Assembly: GCF_003851685.1 (NCBI RefSeq) | Contig: NZ_CP027727.1 | Span: 3,224,001 to 3,288,000, forward strand | Reading direction: 5' to 3' | From: Pseudomonas sp. R5-89-07 | Lineage (GTDB): Bacteria > Pseudomonadota > Gammaproteobacteria > Pseudomonadales > Pseudomonadaceae | Length of the DNA stretch: 64,000 nucleotides | In this document: positions 1-8,138 of the stretch, one piece after another | Layout of the letters: every line of letters starts with the position of its first letter | Numbering within the stretch: position 1 is the first letter of the stretch | Notes under the pieces: generated by a model | Told to the model about the DNA's origin: nothing | The model's database searches: none | Seen by the model: only the letters and a program-made list of their open reading frames with translations | Position numbers and translations under genes: made by a program

Positions 1-440
1 GTCTGCTGCACCATCAGGTCGTTTTGCATGAAGTACGCCGGGCGCAGAACGGTCGCGGGAATATCGAAGCTTTCGATCATGCGTTCAACGGTGTGCTTGC
101 CGGTGAAGTGCGGCACCTGGGTGAACGTGTCGGCATGGATCACCGACAAGTAAACCACCCGCTCGATGCCCGCCTCCCGGGCGAGGTTCAGAGCGATGAT
201 CGCTTGGGTGACCTCATCGGGCGTCACCGCATTCAGCAAAAACAGGGTACGTACCGACGCCAGAGCGGCGCGCATGGACGCTACATCGGTAAGGTCGCCG
301 ACCACTTCGGTGACGCCTGCCGGAAAGTCCCGTTTACCCGCCTGGCGCACCAGGGCCTTGACCGCTGCGCCGCGCTGGGCGAGGCCTTGGGTGACGAGTG
401 AACCGAGGGTGCCAGTGGCGCCGACTACTAGAATGCTCAT
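1..440 (-). CDS. NmrA-like NAD(P)-binding oxidoreductase (3' part outside window)
   Basis: The ATG is at 440 and the frame stays open to the left edge, so 146 residues of the N-terminal half are visible. They begin MSILVVGATGTLGS, a Rossmann fold with the GxxGxxG dinucleotide loop at residues 7-13. Later segments (GDLTDVASMRAAL, RVVYLSVIHAD, TVLRPAYFMQN) are typical of NmrA/SDR-a5 proteins, which act as NAD(P)H:quinone or related reductases or as redox sensors. The gene is divergent from the LysR gene at 555, with 114 bp between them holding a perfect inverted repeat. Regulation by that LysR is likely. The substrate cannot be inferred. Confidence 0.85.
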   Translation of the reverse strand, partial: MSILVVGATGTLGSLVTQGLAQRGAAVKALVRQAGKRDFPAGVTEVVGDLTDVASMRAALASVRTLFLLNAVTPDEVTQAIIALNLAREAGIERVVYLSVIHADTFTQVPHFTGKHTVERMIESFDIPATVLRPAYFMQNDLMVQQ

Positions 441-491
441 GAATAAAACTCCTGCGTGGGATCAATGGGTTTGGGTTGGAACCCACAGTAA

Positions 492-507
492 TTCGTTGCA
501 TAACGAA
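492..507. promoter_or_regulatory. Perfect inverted repeat, candidate LysR operator
   Basis: TTCGTT-GCAT-AACGAA is a perfect 6+4+6 palindrome between the divergent NmrA-like gene (start 440) and LysR gene (start 555). Position and symmetry fit a LysR-type binding site serving both promoters; function is inferred. Confidence 0.5.
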
Positions 508-554
508 AACGAAGGCCACAGAATCTAGACACCTCGTTTCAAAAATGGAACACC

Positions 555-1430
555 ATGAACCTCAACGCCCTGATCGATTTCATCCTCGTCGCCACCAACG
601 AGAGCCTGGGCAGGGCCAGCCGCGCCAGCGGTGTGTCCAAGGCCACGCTGTCGCGCCGAATCGCCGACCTTGAAGAGCAACTGGGCGTACGGCTGATCGA
701 ACGCAGTGCCCGTGGGCTCAAGCTCACCGAGGCAGGCGAGCTGCTGATGTCGCGCACCGAGGGCCCGCTGGGCGAGGTGACCGAAGCGCTGACCGCCGCA
801 CGCGAAGGCCTATCGACTCCCCGCGGTCGCTTGCGCGTGGCCGCCCCGATTCTGTTCTCCCAGCTGGCCATGGGCGGGATTGGCGCACGCTTCTGCGCCG
901 CCTACCCGGACGTGGTCATCGACGTGGTGGCCGAAGACCGCCTGGTGGACCTGGTGGACGAGCAATTCGACGTCGCCATTCGCATCAACCCCAGCCCGGA
1001 TAGCAATCTGGTCGGTCGATGCTTCGCCAAGGACCGCCTGGTGGTGGTAGCCGCGCCCGCCATACCCAAGCCGCAGCCGGGTGCAATCCGGCAGGTGGCG
1101 AGCATCGTAACGTCAGGGCTCATGCCCACCCATTGGCGGCTGGATGGCGGGCAGCTGGTGCTGGAACCGCTCCCCAGGCTGCAGTTCTCTTCGTTACTGA
1201 TGGTGCGCGATGCAGCGATCGCCGGTGGCGGCGCAGCGCTGATTCCGCAATCCATCGCGTGGGCGCCACTGGCCCGGGGCGAACTGGTCCAGTGGGGCAC
1301 GGTGTCCGAGATCGAGCCAGAGCTTTGGGTGTTGCACACCTCCCGGCGCCTGGCCGCGCCCAAGGTGCGCGCTTTTGTCGACTTCATCTGCGCGCAGTAC
1401 CCGGACATGTCGCTGGTACTGCGGGGTTGA
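555..1430 (+). CDS. LysR family transcriptional regulator
   Basis: This 291-residue protein has the usual LysR length and layout. An N-terminal winged helix-turn-helix spans about residues 3-60 (GRASRASGVSKATLSRRIAD, then EEQLGVRLIERS). The substrate-binding domain runs from about residue 88 (GRLRVAAPILF) to the end. The ATG at 555 begins directly after the intergenic palindrome. It is divergently paired with the NmrA-like oxidoreductase at 1-440, the usual sign of a local activator or repressor of that neighbour. The pairing resembles the CrgA/quinone-reductase arrangement. The ligand is unknown. Confidence 0.9.
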   Translation: MNLNALIDFILVATNESLGRASRASGVSKATLSRRIADLEEQLGVRLIERSARGLKLTEAGELLMSRTEGPLGEVTEALTAAREGLSTPRGRLRVAAPILFSQLAMGGIGARFCAAYPDVVIDVVAEDRLVDLVDEQFDVAIRINPSPDSNLVGRCFAKDRLVVVAAPAIPKPQPGAIRQVASIVTSGLMPTHWRLDGGQLVLEPLPRLQFSSLLMVRDAAIAGGGAALIPQSIAWAPLARGELVQWGTVSEIEPELWVLHTSRRLAAPKVRAFVDFICAQYPDMSLVLRG

Positions 1431-1631
1431 ACGGCAACCAACCCATGCTGCGCGCAACCGCCGCCGGATGCGCGACGCTGCGCCGTGACCATCCGCCAGC
1501 CGCAGCACCGTAACTCATCGCCTTTCGTCCGCGCGCAGCGAAACTCCTGAACCATCCTTCGGTCGATGCTTTCAAGAGGCCGTTAGTGCTTCAAATGTCT
1601 TGTGTGTGTAGTCAAAGCTGCGGAGACGGCC

Positions 1632-1871
1632 ATGAAAGAAGTCATCAACGATTTGCCCGGCCCTATTAAACGCCAGGCCTACAGAATCCTGCGCGAAATC
1701 GAACTGGCGGGGTCAATGATTCTGGCCGTCAAGGGCGGCGCCAAAGCCCAGGGGTTTGTGTTGGGAATAGACTGCTGTGACGGCCTCACGTCGGAGCGCT
1801 GCGAGGAGCTGGCGAGCCATTTTGACAGCGTGGTGGAACAACGGCTGCGGTCGCTGACATTGGGGCTGTAA
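1632..1871 (+). CDS. Conserved small hypothetical protein
   Basis: An ATG at 1632, preceded by GGAGACGGCC, gives 79 residues beginning MKEVINDLPGPIKRQAYR. A GTG at 1602 would add ten residues but has no better ribosome-binding site. The protein is mostly helical in character, with a central Gly/Ala-rich strand-like stretch (MILAVKGGAKAQGFVLG) and two adjacent cysteines (DCCDG). I do not recognise a family. It stands alone between the LysR gene and the kinase gene. No function is proposed. Confidence 0.6.
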   Translation: MKEVINDLPGPIKRQAYRILREIELAGSMILAVKGGAKAQGFVLGIDCCDGLTSERCEELASHFDSVVEQRLRSLTLGL

Positions 1872-2028
1872 CCCCAGCCATATGCTGGCTTTCAGTGCAA
1901 AGATTGGATCCACGGTATCCCATCACCGCCCGAGCTTTAAAAGCGGCGAACAAACTCCTACACTGCCGAGAATTTCCCTACAGCTGCGCAGCCTCGCTCT
2001 TCTGCCCGCCTCTATCAGGACTACAGAC

Positions 2029-3174
2029 ATGCGCTTGGCCGATTTCATCCTGGAAAACCTCGAGCCGATCCTGCAGGCCTGGGAAGACTTCGCCAGAACC
2101 CTCGACACGCCGGGCGAGGAACTCGACAGTGTCGGCTTGCGCGACCATGCCGAGCAGATGTTGCGCGCCATCGTCACCGACCTGCGCACCAAGCAGACCC
2201 GACAGGAGCAAATCGCCAAGGCCCAGGGGCACGCTCCGGAGGAGGAGCAGGAAACCGCAGCGGAGATCCACGCCATGACGCGGCTGATGGCCGGCTTCAC
2301 CATCGATCAGATGGTCTCGGAGTACCGCGCCCTGCGCACCAGCGTGGTCAGCCAGTGGATGCGCCAGGTCAAAGACGGCACCCCGATCAACGTCGACGAC
2401 ATGACGCGCTTCCACGAAGCCATCGACCAGGCGCTGGCCGAGTCCGTCGCCAGCTATTCACGTGCGGTGGAGGCGTCCCGCAATATGTTCCTGGGCATCC
2501 TCGGCCACGACTTGCGCACCCCACTCGGCGCGATCCTGCTGGGCGCCGACGTGCTGCGCCACGCCCAGGACGCCGGAGCCCGTGCGACTAAAATTGCCAA
2601 TCAGATCTTCACCAGCGTGCGCCGGGCCAGCCAGATCGTCGGCGACCTGCTGGACCTCACCCGCTGCCAGATGGGGCCGGGCATCCCGGTCAAGACAGCC
2701 GAAATAGACCTGGCCCCGCTGTGCCAGCGCGTTATAGAAGAAATCCGCACCTTTCACCCCGAAGCCATCGTGATATTCGACGCCAAGACGCCGGTTGCCG
2801 GGGAATTCGACGGCGCCCGCATGGAGCAGGTGTTCTCGAACATCATCAGCAACGCGGTGCAGCATGGGGACACCACGCGGCCTATCCACGTGGACCTAGG
2901 GATACAGGAGGGCCTTGTGGTCTTCACCGTGCACAACAGCGGCGAAGCGATCCCCGAGGATGTGCTCCCGTTCATCTTCAACCCCATGGGCCGCTTCTCC
3001 CAGCGCTCCGCAATCAACCACGGCCCCACCGAAGGCCTGGGCCTGGGCCTGTTCATCGCCTCGGAAATCGTGGCTTCTCATGGTGGGGTGATTGAGGTGA
3101 GTTCTGATACGGAACATGGCACGGTGTTTAGTGTGCGAATGCCGATCGATAAGCCAGAGAACAGCGTTGCTTGA
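2029..3174 (+). CDS. Sensor histidine kinase with RsbRD_N-type sensor domain
   Basis: The frame is open further upstream, but the ATG at 2029 follows a CAGGA ribosome-binding site and gives 381 residues starting MRLADFILENLEPILQAWED. The N-terminal 140 residues resemble the RsbT co-antagonist (RsbRD) N-terminal helical sensor domain. The dimerisation/phosphoacceptor helix has the H-box GHDLRTPLG with His160. The ATPase domain has the N-box (NIISNAVQHG, about 270) and G-box (GLGLGLF, about 337). There are no membrane segments, so it should sense a cytoplasmic signal. No response regulator lies beside it, making it an orphan kinase. Confidence 0.85.
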   Translation: MRLADFILENLEPILQAWEDFARTLDTPGEELDSVGLRDHAEQMLRAIVTDLRTKQTRQEQIAKAQGHAPEEEQETAAEIHAMTRLMAGFTIDQMVSEYRALRTSVVSQWMRQVKDGTPINVDDMTRFHEAIDQALAESVASYSRAVEASRNMFLGILGHDLRTPLGAILLGADVLRHAQDAGARATKIANQIFTSVRRASQIVGDLLDLTRCQMGPGIPVKTAEIDLAPLCQRVIEEIRTFHPEAIVIFDAKTPVAGEFDGARMEQVFSNIISNAVQHGDTTRPIHVDLGIQEGLVVFTVHNSGEAIPEDVLPFIFNPMGRFSQRSAINHGPTEGLGLGLFIASEIVASHGGVIEVSSDTEHGTVFSVRMPIDKPENSVA

Positions 3175-3213
3175 GAAACGAGCCGCGCCCGATTCGCGAG
3201 GGGTGTAACCACT

Positions 3214-3444
3214 ATGGAATACGACGAAAAGCTGATAGAGGAAGCCGTACTGGCCCTGCTGACAGTCTTCAGCACCGATGACGGAAACTCATGGAAGGGG
3301 CACGATTTCCAGATAATGAACCAATTACATGAACAGGGTTTTATCGATAACCCGGTAAACAAGAACAAATCGGTCTGGTTGACGACGCACGGGCTGGAGC
3401 GCGGTCGGGAACTGGCTGATCGGCTGTTTGGGACGAGGGCTTAG
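3214..3444 (+). CDS. DUF6429-like small protein
   Basis: This 76-residue protein begins MEYDEKLIEEAVLALL. Features such as SWKGHDFQIMNQLHEQGFI, DNPVNKNKSVWLT and a C-terminal GLERGRELADRLFG match the DUF6429 pattern as I remember it: small, apparently single-domain, winged-helix-like proteins of unknown role. It sits 39 bp after the kinase gene on the same strand. Its stop region overlaps the 3' end of the convergent GNAT gene by four bases. The function is unknown. Confidence 0.7.
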   Translation: MEYDEKLIEEAVLALLTVFSTDDGNSWKGHDFQIMNQLHEQGFIDNPVNKNKSVWLTTHGLERGRELADRLFGTRA

Positions 3445-3956
3445 GTCAAGGACAACCTGTACCTGACCTCCACCAAGGTGGCGCCGCCTCTTTCAAGATT
3501 GCGCTCACTCCCCGTGTCCTCGACACACCCTGCCCGGCGGTAAAAGCGGATAGCCCTTTCATTACGGGCCAGAACCCAAAGCGTCAAACGCTCGTATCCT
3601 TGCTCCAGCAAGTCCTGCAGACCCGCGCGCCACAAGGCTGACCCGACGCCAGTTTGCCAATGCTTGGCTAAAACATAGAGCGCCATGACCTCACCGGCAT
3701 CTGCCCCAGCGGCATCGTCATCACGGCTGGCGCCGACTGCTATCCAACCCACAATCTGCTGGTCCAGTTCCGCGATCCATACACCGGGTTCGCCCGATGC
3801 AATTGAGCGACGCCAATGAGATTCGCGCTGAGCCAGCGTGGCGGCCAGCGCGTTCAAGTAGTGGGCAGGCATCAGGTCGCGATACGCCTCTTGCCAACTA
3901 CGGATATGCACTTGGGCAATGGCCTTTGCGTCGGTGGGTAACGCTTGGCGGATCAT
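3441..3956 (-). CDS. GNAT family N-acetyltransferase
   Basis: The ATG at 3956 is chosen because GAAGGA lies 7 nt upstream; a longer frame to 4028 has no such site. The 171-residue product begins MIRQALPTDAKAIAQVHIRS. It has the GNAT elements in order: the N-terminal strand, the long SWQEAYRDLMP helix, VMALYVLAKHWQTGVGSAL (acetyl-CoA pyrophosphate loop, here a degenerate Q/RxxGxG) and LWVLARNERAIRFYRRAGC near the C-terminus. The acceptor substrate cannot be predicted. It is convergent with the DUF6429 gene and appears to stand alone. Confidence 0.87.
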   Translation of the reverse strand: MIRQALPTDAKAIAQVHIRSWQEAYRDLMPAHYLNALAATLAQRESHWRRSIASGEPGVWIAELDQQIVGWIAVGASRDDDAAGADAGEVMALYVLAKHWQTGVGSALWRAGLQDLLEQGYERLTLWVLARNERAIRFYRRAGCVEDTGSERNLERGGATLVEVRYRLSLT

Positions 3957-4113
3957 TGTATATCCTTCAGGCAATGCTGACGTCGTCTCAGTATGCATGC
4001 GGGCACATGACGAAATTAGTTTCTCCATACTCGACGTAACTTGGCCGTGATTGCTGCACCGCCCCCACTCCCCTTATCCTCGACGCTCCCGTCCAACCCA
4101 CTCCGGAGCCGCC

Positions 4114-4734
4114 ATGGACCTTGCCACCCTCGCCCTCTTTCTGCCCGCCTGCTTCGCCCTGAACATGGCCCCCGGCCCCAACAACCTGCTGTCGGTCAGC
4201 AACGCCACCCGTTACGGCTACCGCACCTCCTGCCTGGCCGGCCTCGGCCGACTGCTGGCTTTTGCCGGCATGATCGCCCTCGCCTCCGCCGGGCTGGCGG
4301 TGGTGTTGCAAACGTCGGAATTGCTGTTCTACGGGATCAAGCTGCTTGGCGCGGCGTACCTGTTTTACCTGGCGTACCAGCTGTGGTGCGCGAACCCGCA
4401 GGCAGAGGCGCAAACCGCCACGAACAGGATGAGCGTCTGGGCCCTGGCGCGACAGGAGTTTCTGGTGGCAGCGGGTAACCCGAAAGCCATCCTTATCTTT
4501 ACTGCCTTCCTCCCCCAATTCGTGGTGCCCGGCCAACCCGTCACCGCGCAATTTGCCGTGCTGGGCGCGATGTTCCTGGCGCTGGAATGGATCGCTATCA
4601 GCGCCTACGCCTACATGGGTTTGCATATGCGCCGCTGGTTTGCCGAGCCTGGGGGTAAGCGGATCTTCAATCGGTGCTGCGCGGGGTTGTTGTCGGCGGC
4701 GGCGACGGTTTTATTGACCGCGCGCCGGGCGTAA
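4114..4734 (+). CDS. LysE family amino-acid/metabolite exporter
   Basis: The ATG at 4114 follows a CCGGAG ribosome-binding site and gives 206 residues. The N-terminus MDLATLALFLPACFALNMAP continues into GPNNLL, the conserved PGP motif of the LysE/RhtB translocator family. About six hydrophobic segments cover the chain (for example LLAFAGMIALASAGLAVVLQ and LFYGIKLLGAAYLFYLAYQL). The family exports amino acids or homoserine lactones across the inner membrane. The substrate here is unknown. A degraded copy of its last 50 bases lies 1.4 kb downstream at 6139-6191. Confidence 0.88.
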   Translation: MDLATLALFLPACFALNMAPGPNNLLSVSNATRYGYRTSCLAGLGRLLAFAGMIALASAGLAVVLQTSELLFYGIKLLGAAYLFYLAYQLWCANPQAEAQTATNRMSVWALARQEFLVAAGNPKAILIFTAFLPQFVVPGQPVTAQFAVLGAMFLALEWIAISAYAYMGLHMRRWFAEPGGKRIFNRCCAGLLSAAATVLLTARRA

Positions 4735-4770
4735 CTCCCGCGCCGGTGTGTGGAAGCAGTGCAGGCGCCC

Positions 4771-5985
4771 TTACCCCTTGGTCAAATCAACCAACGGCGT
4801 CTGCCTCACCTCAGTCTCACGCCCAGCCTGAATCTCGCTGACCTGCTTCAAGGCCTTGTCTACAGCTGCCTTATCCGCCAACAAGCTGTAGCTGATGCGG
4901 AACTGCTTGTGTTCCTTGGGCCCAATGGTGGGTACCAGGTTCAGTGGCCGCTGATAACGGCGGTTGTAGGAAAAACTTGTTCCCGGCTCCAGCCCCGTGA
5001 CATAGCCCTGCACTTGCGTATCAGTGTTCTTCCACAGGGAAAACACCGGCAGCGTCTGCGTATTGAAACCGACCGACACGCCCAGGCTGCCTGCTTTGTT
5101 GTGCAGCACGGTCAAGGTATCGCCCTTGGCATCGGCATAGGGCACCACGTTGTAAACCGTTTCGTCGTAGTCCTTGGTGGGTGCGCGGTAGGTTTGCCAA
5201 TCGGCCAATTCGCCCTTGGCCTTGTCGTTGAACGGCGACACCTGCTTCACCGGTGCGGCGAAACGCGCGCCCTGCTCCAGGAACGGAGTGCTGAAGTTAC
5301 TGTGGTACAGCGCCTGGTATTCCTTAGGATAGTCGCCGTTGTTGGTCAGGGTGTCGTTCAGAGCAAACACAACACTGCCGGGCTCGGTGACCAGTTCGGT
5401 CGCCACGGAAAAATCGACCTTCTTGAACGCCTGCTCTTTCAGCTCACCGCGCAGGGTGATGGCGTACGGCGGCTTTTCATCGATGTGCAAGGTGACTTTG
5501 TTCGCAGGGATATTCGCGGCCCTGCCATGCAGAGTCAGCAATTCGCCGTTGTCGATGCCAGGGTGACCCACCCATTCATAGCCGCAACGGGTGACCAGCT
5601 CATTGAAACCTTCCAACCAGCCCAGCCCGCCGCGACCATTGAGTTCGATGAAGGAAGGATTGACCACTTCCTTGACCGGCGAATCCCACCCCATGCGCAC
5701 ATCGCCGACCGAAGCCTGCAACACGTTCATACCGCGAGTCGGCACCACCGAGAGCTTCATCGTGCCGTTATCGATGTCGACAATGCTCACCCCCTCCTGC
5801 CGACCGCCGTGCAGAGTGCGCAGGGTAACGCTGAAGGGTTTTTCGGTTTGCACGCCGAGTTGCTGGCTGGTGACCTGCCAGTTCTGCGCGGCTTTGTCGG
5901 TGTCGAGGAGCACATAGTCCCAGGCCATGGCGTGGGAGGCGGCGGAGAGTGCGGTGAGGGCGACAGCGAATTTTAGGGGGGTCAT
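4771..5985 (-). CDS. Exported DUF4432 (aldose 1-epimerase-like) protein
   Basis: The ATG at 5985 is preceded by AAAGG and gives 404 residues. A signal peptide is visible (MTPLKFAVALTALSAASHAM, cleavage near AMA-W), so the product is periplasmic. The body matches the DUF4432/aldose-1-epimerase-like beta-sandwich: VVPTRGMNVLQAS, a GWLEGFNELVTRCG block, and HPGIDNGELLTLHGR. The family is thought to act on sugars, but its reaction is not established. It stands alone, 36 bp after and convergent with the LysE gene. A TGAAACGTTTCA palindrome 44 bp upstream suggests control by a LacI-type repressor. Confidence 0.82.
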   Translation of the reverse strand: MTPLKFAVALTALSAASHAMAWDYVLLDTDKAAQNWQVTSQQLGVQTEKPFSVTLRTLHGGRQEGVSIVDIDNGTMKLSVVPTRGMNVLQASVGDVRMGWDSPVKEVVNPSFIELNGRGGLGWLEGFNELVTRCGYEWVGHPGIDNGELLTLHGRAANIPANKVTLHIDEKPPYAITLRGELKEQAFKKVDFSVATELVTEPGSVVFALNDTLTNNGDYPKEYQALYHSNFSTPFLEQGARFAAPVKQVSPFNDKAKGELADWQTYRAPTKDYDETVYNVVPYADAKGDTLTVLHNKAGSLGVSVGFNTQTLPVFSLWKNTDTQVQGYVTGLEPGTSFSYNRRYQRPLNLVPTIGPKEHKQFRISYSLLADKAAVDKALKQVSEIQAGRETEVRQTPLVDLTKG

Positions 5986-6028
5986 GGCGGTAGCCTTTCT
6001 TGGAGTTGTGGCAGTTTTATAAACTCGA

Positions 6029-6040
6029 TGAAACGTTTCA
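6029..6040. promoter_or_regulatory. TGAAACGTTTCA palindrome, LacI/Cra-type operator candidate
   Basis: A perfect 12-bp palindrome sits 44 bp upstream of the DUF4432 start codon. It is the core of sites used by LacI/GalR-family repressors and matches the Cra/FruR-type consensus. Which regulator binds it cannot be told from this window. Confidence 0.55.
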
Positions 6041-6138
6041 GCAAGTGTAAAAGGCGGTATTAGGTGGGCAAGTGCCAAAAAGGGGTTGAGGGAAGTCAGA
6101 AAATGTAAAATCGGGGTCAAACCACCATTTTTAAATGT

Positions 6139-6191
6139 GGGGGGTTGTTTGTCGGCGGCGGCGACGGTGTTGTTGACTGCGCATAGGGCGT
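6139..6191 (+). pseudogene. Degenerate copy of a LysE-family 3' end
   Basis: About 50 bases here (TTGTCGGCGGCGGCGACGGT core, then TGTTGACTGCGCATAGGGCG) align with the last codons and stop of the lysE-type gene at about 4683-4733. There is a one-base insertion and several substitutions. Nothing upstream looks like the rest of the gene. It appears to be a frameshifted scar of a former paralogue or of local duplication/deletion. Confidence 0.55.
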
Positions 6192-6274
6192 GAACGGTAA
6201 TTGGACTTGAGCGACCCGTGTTGGTTACAACCTTGACGTTGATCCTCCAATGCAAGGACGCTTATAGTCCTCCA

Positions 6275-6303
6275 GTCGCCATGGAGCGACCGGGTTTGGC
6301 GAC
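6275..6303 (+). other. Leader hairpin upstream of the small protein at 6345
   Basis: GTCGCCA (6275-6281) and TGGCGAC (6297-6303) form a perfect 7-bp stem around a 15-nt loop, about 40 bp before the start codon at 6345. The rest of the 5986-6344 gap holds the palindrome and the lysE scar described separately, and no other gene. The hairpin could be an RNA leader structure or a protein site. Confidence 0.4.
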
Positions 6304-6344
6304 CTGACTATCGGTAAATCACTGTATTTATCGGAGCTTTAAAC

Positions 6345-6647
6345 ATGGAAAGATATATCCCCCTTACCGGAATCGATCTGGTTCCTGCGTCCCTTCTCAT
6401 TGATTCAGAAGCACCGCTCGACGTGCTGCAAGCGATGGCTGACTACCGCATTCGCACTGTGACTCAAGTGTTGGAAAACATCGCTTTTCGGGGTGAGGTG
6501 GACGCTGATTGCGTTGTGCTTTCGGATTTTGCGCAGCTGCTGGCGATACCGCTGCGGGATGGGTGTGATTTGATGGATGTTATTGGGCGGCGGTTGCGGG
6601 AGCAGGTTTCGGAGGTGGAAGCGGGTTCGGTTGCTACGTCGGGTTAA
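6345..6647 (+). CDS. Hypothetical protein, 100 residues
   Basis: The ATG at 6345 follows a TCGGAG ribosome-binding site. The product begins MERYIPLTGIDLVPASLLID and contains a helical middle (APLDVLQAMADYRIRTVTQV). Two blocks look conserved in type: CVVLSDFAQLLAIPLRDGCD and VIGRRLREQV. It has no signal peptide or membrane segment. I do not recognise a family, and it has no operon partner. A strong hairpin lies in its leader. The stop is followed at once by the A-rich flank of the terminator serving the opposite strand. Confidence 0.6.
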   Translation: MERYIPLTGIDLVPASLLIDSEAPLDVLQAMADYRIRTVTQVLENIAFRGEVDADCVVLSDFAQLLAIPLRDGCDLMDVIGRRLREQVSEVEAGSVATSG

Positions 6648-6649
6648 TG

Positions 6650-6690
6650 AAAAAATCTCCACGCGCTGGAGCAACTAGGCCAGCGTGTGG
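6650..6690 (-). terminator. Rho-independent terminator for the leftward HEPN/ATPase operon
   Basis: CCACGCGCTGG (6659-6669) pairs with CCAGCGTGTGG (6680-6690) with one mismatch. Read leftward, the stem is followed by AGATTTTTTC, a classic U-run. It lies about 150 bp beyond the stop of the gene at 6840-8138. Confidence 0.7.
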
Positions 6691-6839
6691 TGAAAGCAGT
6701 GGGTGCTTTCTCATCGGCTGCGATCGGCCAAAAGCAGACGCTGAGCGTACTTAAGAGAGCCCATCTCTCCAGCCGCTATGGACGACCTGATTGGGCGACG
6801 ATTGGCAAGGCGAAATCAAGCTGTCAGATGCAATTAAGA

Positions 6840-8138
6840 TCAGACCACAACTAAATAACTCGCATGATGCTTCGTAAGCATTTCGTTTAATTCTTCTTTT
6901 TTCAGTATTGAATGCTTCCTAACGTTTTCGATAAACAATGCGTATGAGTGCGCGCTTATGAGATCGGCACCAGTCTCGCTTGGCATTCTGATAATTTGTT
7001 TGATTTCTTCAACTGTCAAATAGCCGAATAATGGCAGTATCAATTTATCAAAAATATCGTTAACAGCACTCCAACTGCGGGCAAGCCCGAGCAAACTTAT
7101 GGAGCGCGACTTTGCCGTATACCTGAGATTAGTTGTGATCCCGACGGCTAACTCATCAATAGACAAGCTATTTATACGATCAATAACCACACTGGTTAGC
7201 GAAGGCATAAAATAGAAAGATTCAAGTTGATTTAATAACGCAATAGTTGGGCCCACCATTACATATCTCTTAATTTTGTCCTTAGCAGGCGCATCCAAAA
7301 CCTCCAATGCGCCTTTGACCCATGCGATCAATGCAGCTGCGCTGGCAAAGTCTTTATCAGGAGCGCTAACTACGACGCGGTTGAGATTTTTTTTCAGTCG
7401 TTCCGCAACTACAGCCGGCCTCATTTCGACTAATGCATTGAGCGCTACATATACTTGTGGTTTATGATGCAGAGGATCATTGAGGGTGACGAAGCCGAAA
7501 ATTAATGAGTCGACAATACCTTTAAATAGGGCGTCGGTTCCATTTCCCAAGCTAGAGCCTCGCAAATGCAGTTCAGCACTCTTAACATCCAGCGGGAAAT
7601 AATCTGATGCTATTAGAATTTTAAGCTTTGCGAGAGCCGCCTTTCCTTGAACCGGCGGCATAGCAAGCACGTGAATGACCGCATTTCTAATATGCAAACG
7701 CGCTTGCTCTGCTGAAGGATAATAAGGAACACCAAGATCCTGAAAAGAAGGGTGCGCACAGCGATGTCGGTCCTCGCGCAAGCGCTCAAGATCGACAAAT
7801 TGTTGAGAATCAAAAAATTGCAAGGTATCTCGACAGGTTTCCAAGATTTTCCGCTCAAACTCAAGCGCCCCTTTTATGCCGTCTTGGCTTTGATTATTGA
7901 TTTGAGCAATATACCCAGCATACTTATCCTCTAGTAATTTTGCTGCGGCGTCCCCAGACAGTGACAACTCCCTGATTTTGTCAAGCAGGTCAAATACTAT
8001 AGCGATCCACGCAGTTACAATTGTTGCCCTGTATGCACCTGCTTTGTAACAACGAATAGCTTCAGTTACGTGTTCACGAGATTGATCGGATCTGCACCGA
8101 TTTGCCAAAACCTCAATGTCGTAAAGGCCTTCATTCAT
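6840..8138 (-). CDS. HEPN-motif protein, putative toxin/RNase partner of the adjacent ATPase
   Basis: This 432-residue protein has an N-terminal four-helix look (EAIRCYKAGAYRATIVTAWI, then AIVFDLLDKI). It also has the motif RHRCAH at residues 124-129. That fits the Rx4-6H signature, with a polar residue after the Arg, found in HEPN RNases and toxins. The C-terminal 250 residues are unrecognised and alpha-helical, with repeated hydrophobic helices. The gene follows the 883-residue SMC-like ATPase on the same strand after 197 bp. Both are clearly lower in GC than their neighbours, a sign of acquisition. I infer that this is the effector of a two-gene defence module, but RNase activity is not shown. 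Confidence 0.6.
   Translation of the reverse strand: MNEGLYDIEVLANRCRSDQSREHVTEAIRCYKAGAYRATIVTAWIAIVFDLLDKIRELSLSGDAAAKLLEDKYAGYIAQINNQSQDGIKGALEFERKILETCRDTLQFFDSQQFVDLERLREDRHRCAHPSFQDLGVPYYPSAEQARLHIRNAVIHVLAMPPVQGKAALAKLKILIASDYFPLDVKSAELHLRGSSLGNGTDALFKGIVDSLIFGFVTLNDPLHHKPQVYVALNALVEMRPAVVAERLKKNLNRVVVSAPDKDFASAAALIAWVKGALEVLDAPAKDKIKRYVMVGPTIALLNQLESFYFMPSLTSVVIDRINSLSIDELAVGITTNLRYTAKSRSISLLGLARSWSAVNDIFDKLILPLFGYLTVEEIKQIIRMPSETGADLISAHSYALFIENVRKHSILKKEELNEMLTKHHASYLVVV

Noticed and set aside
6651..6839. Possible remnant gene or attachment site at the left edge of the AT-rich island
   Set aside because: No direct repeat matching the other edge, no integrase and no tRNA end were found. 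Only the terminator hairpin is supported.
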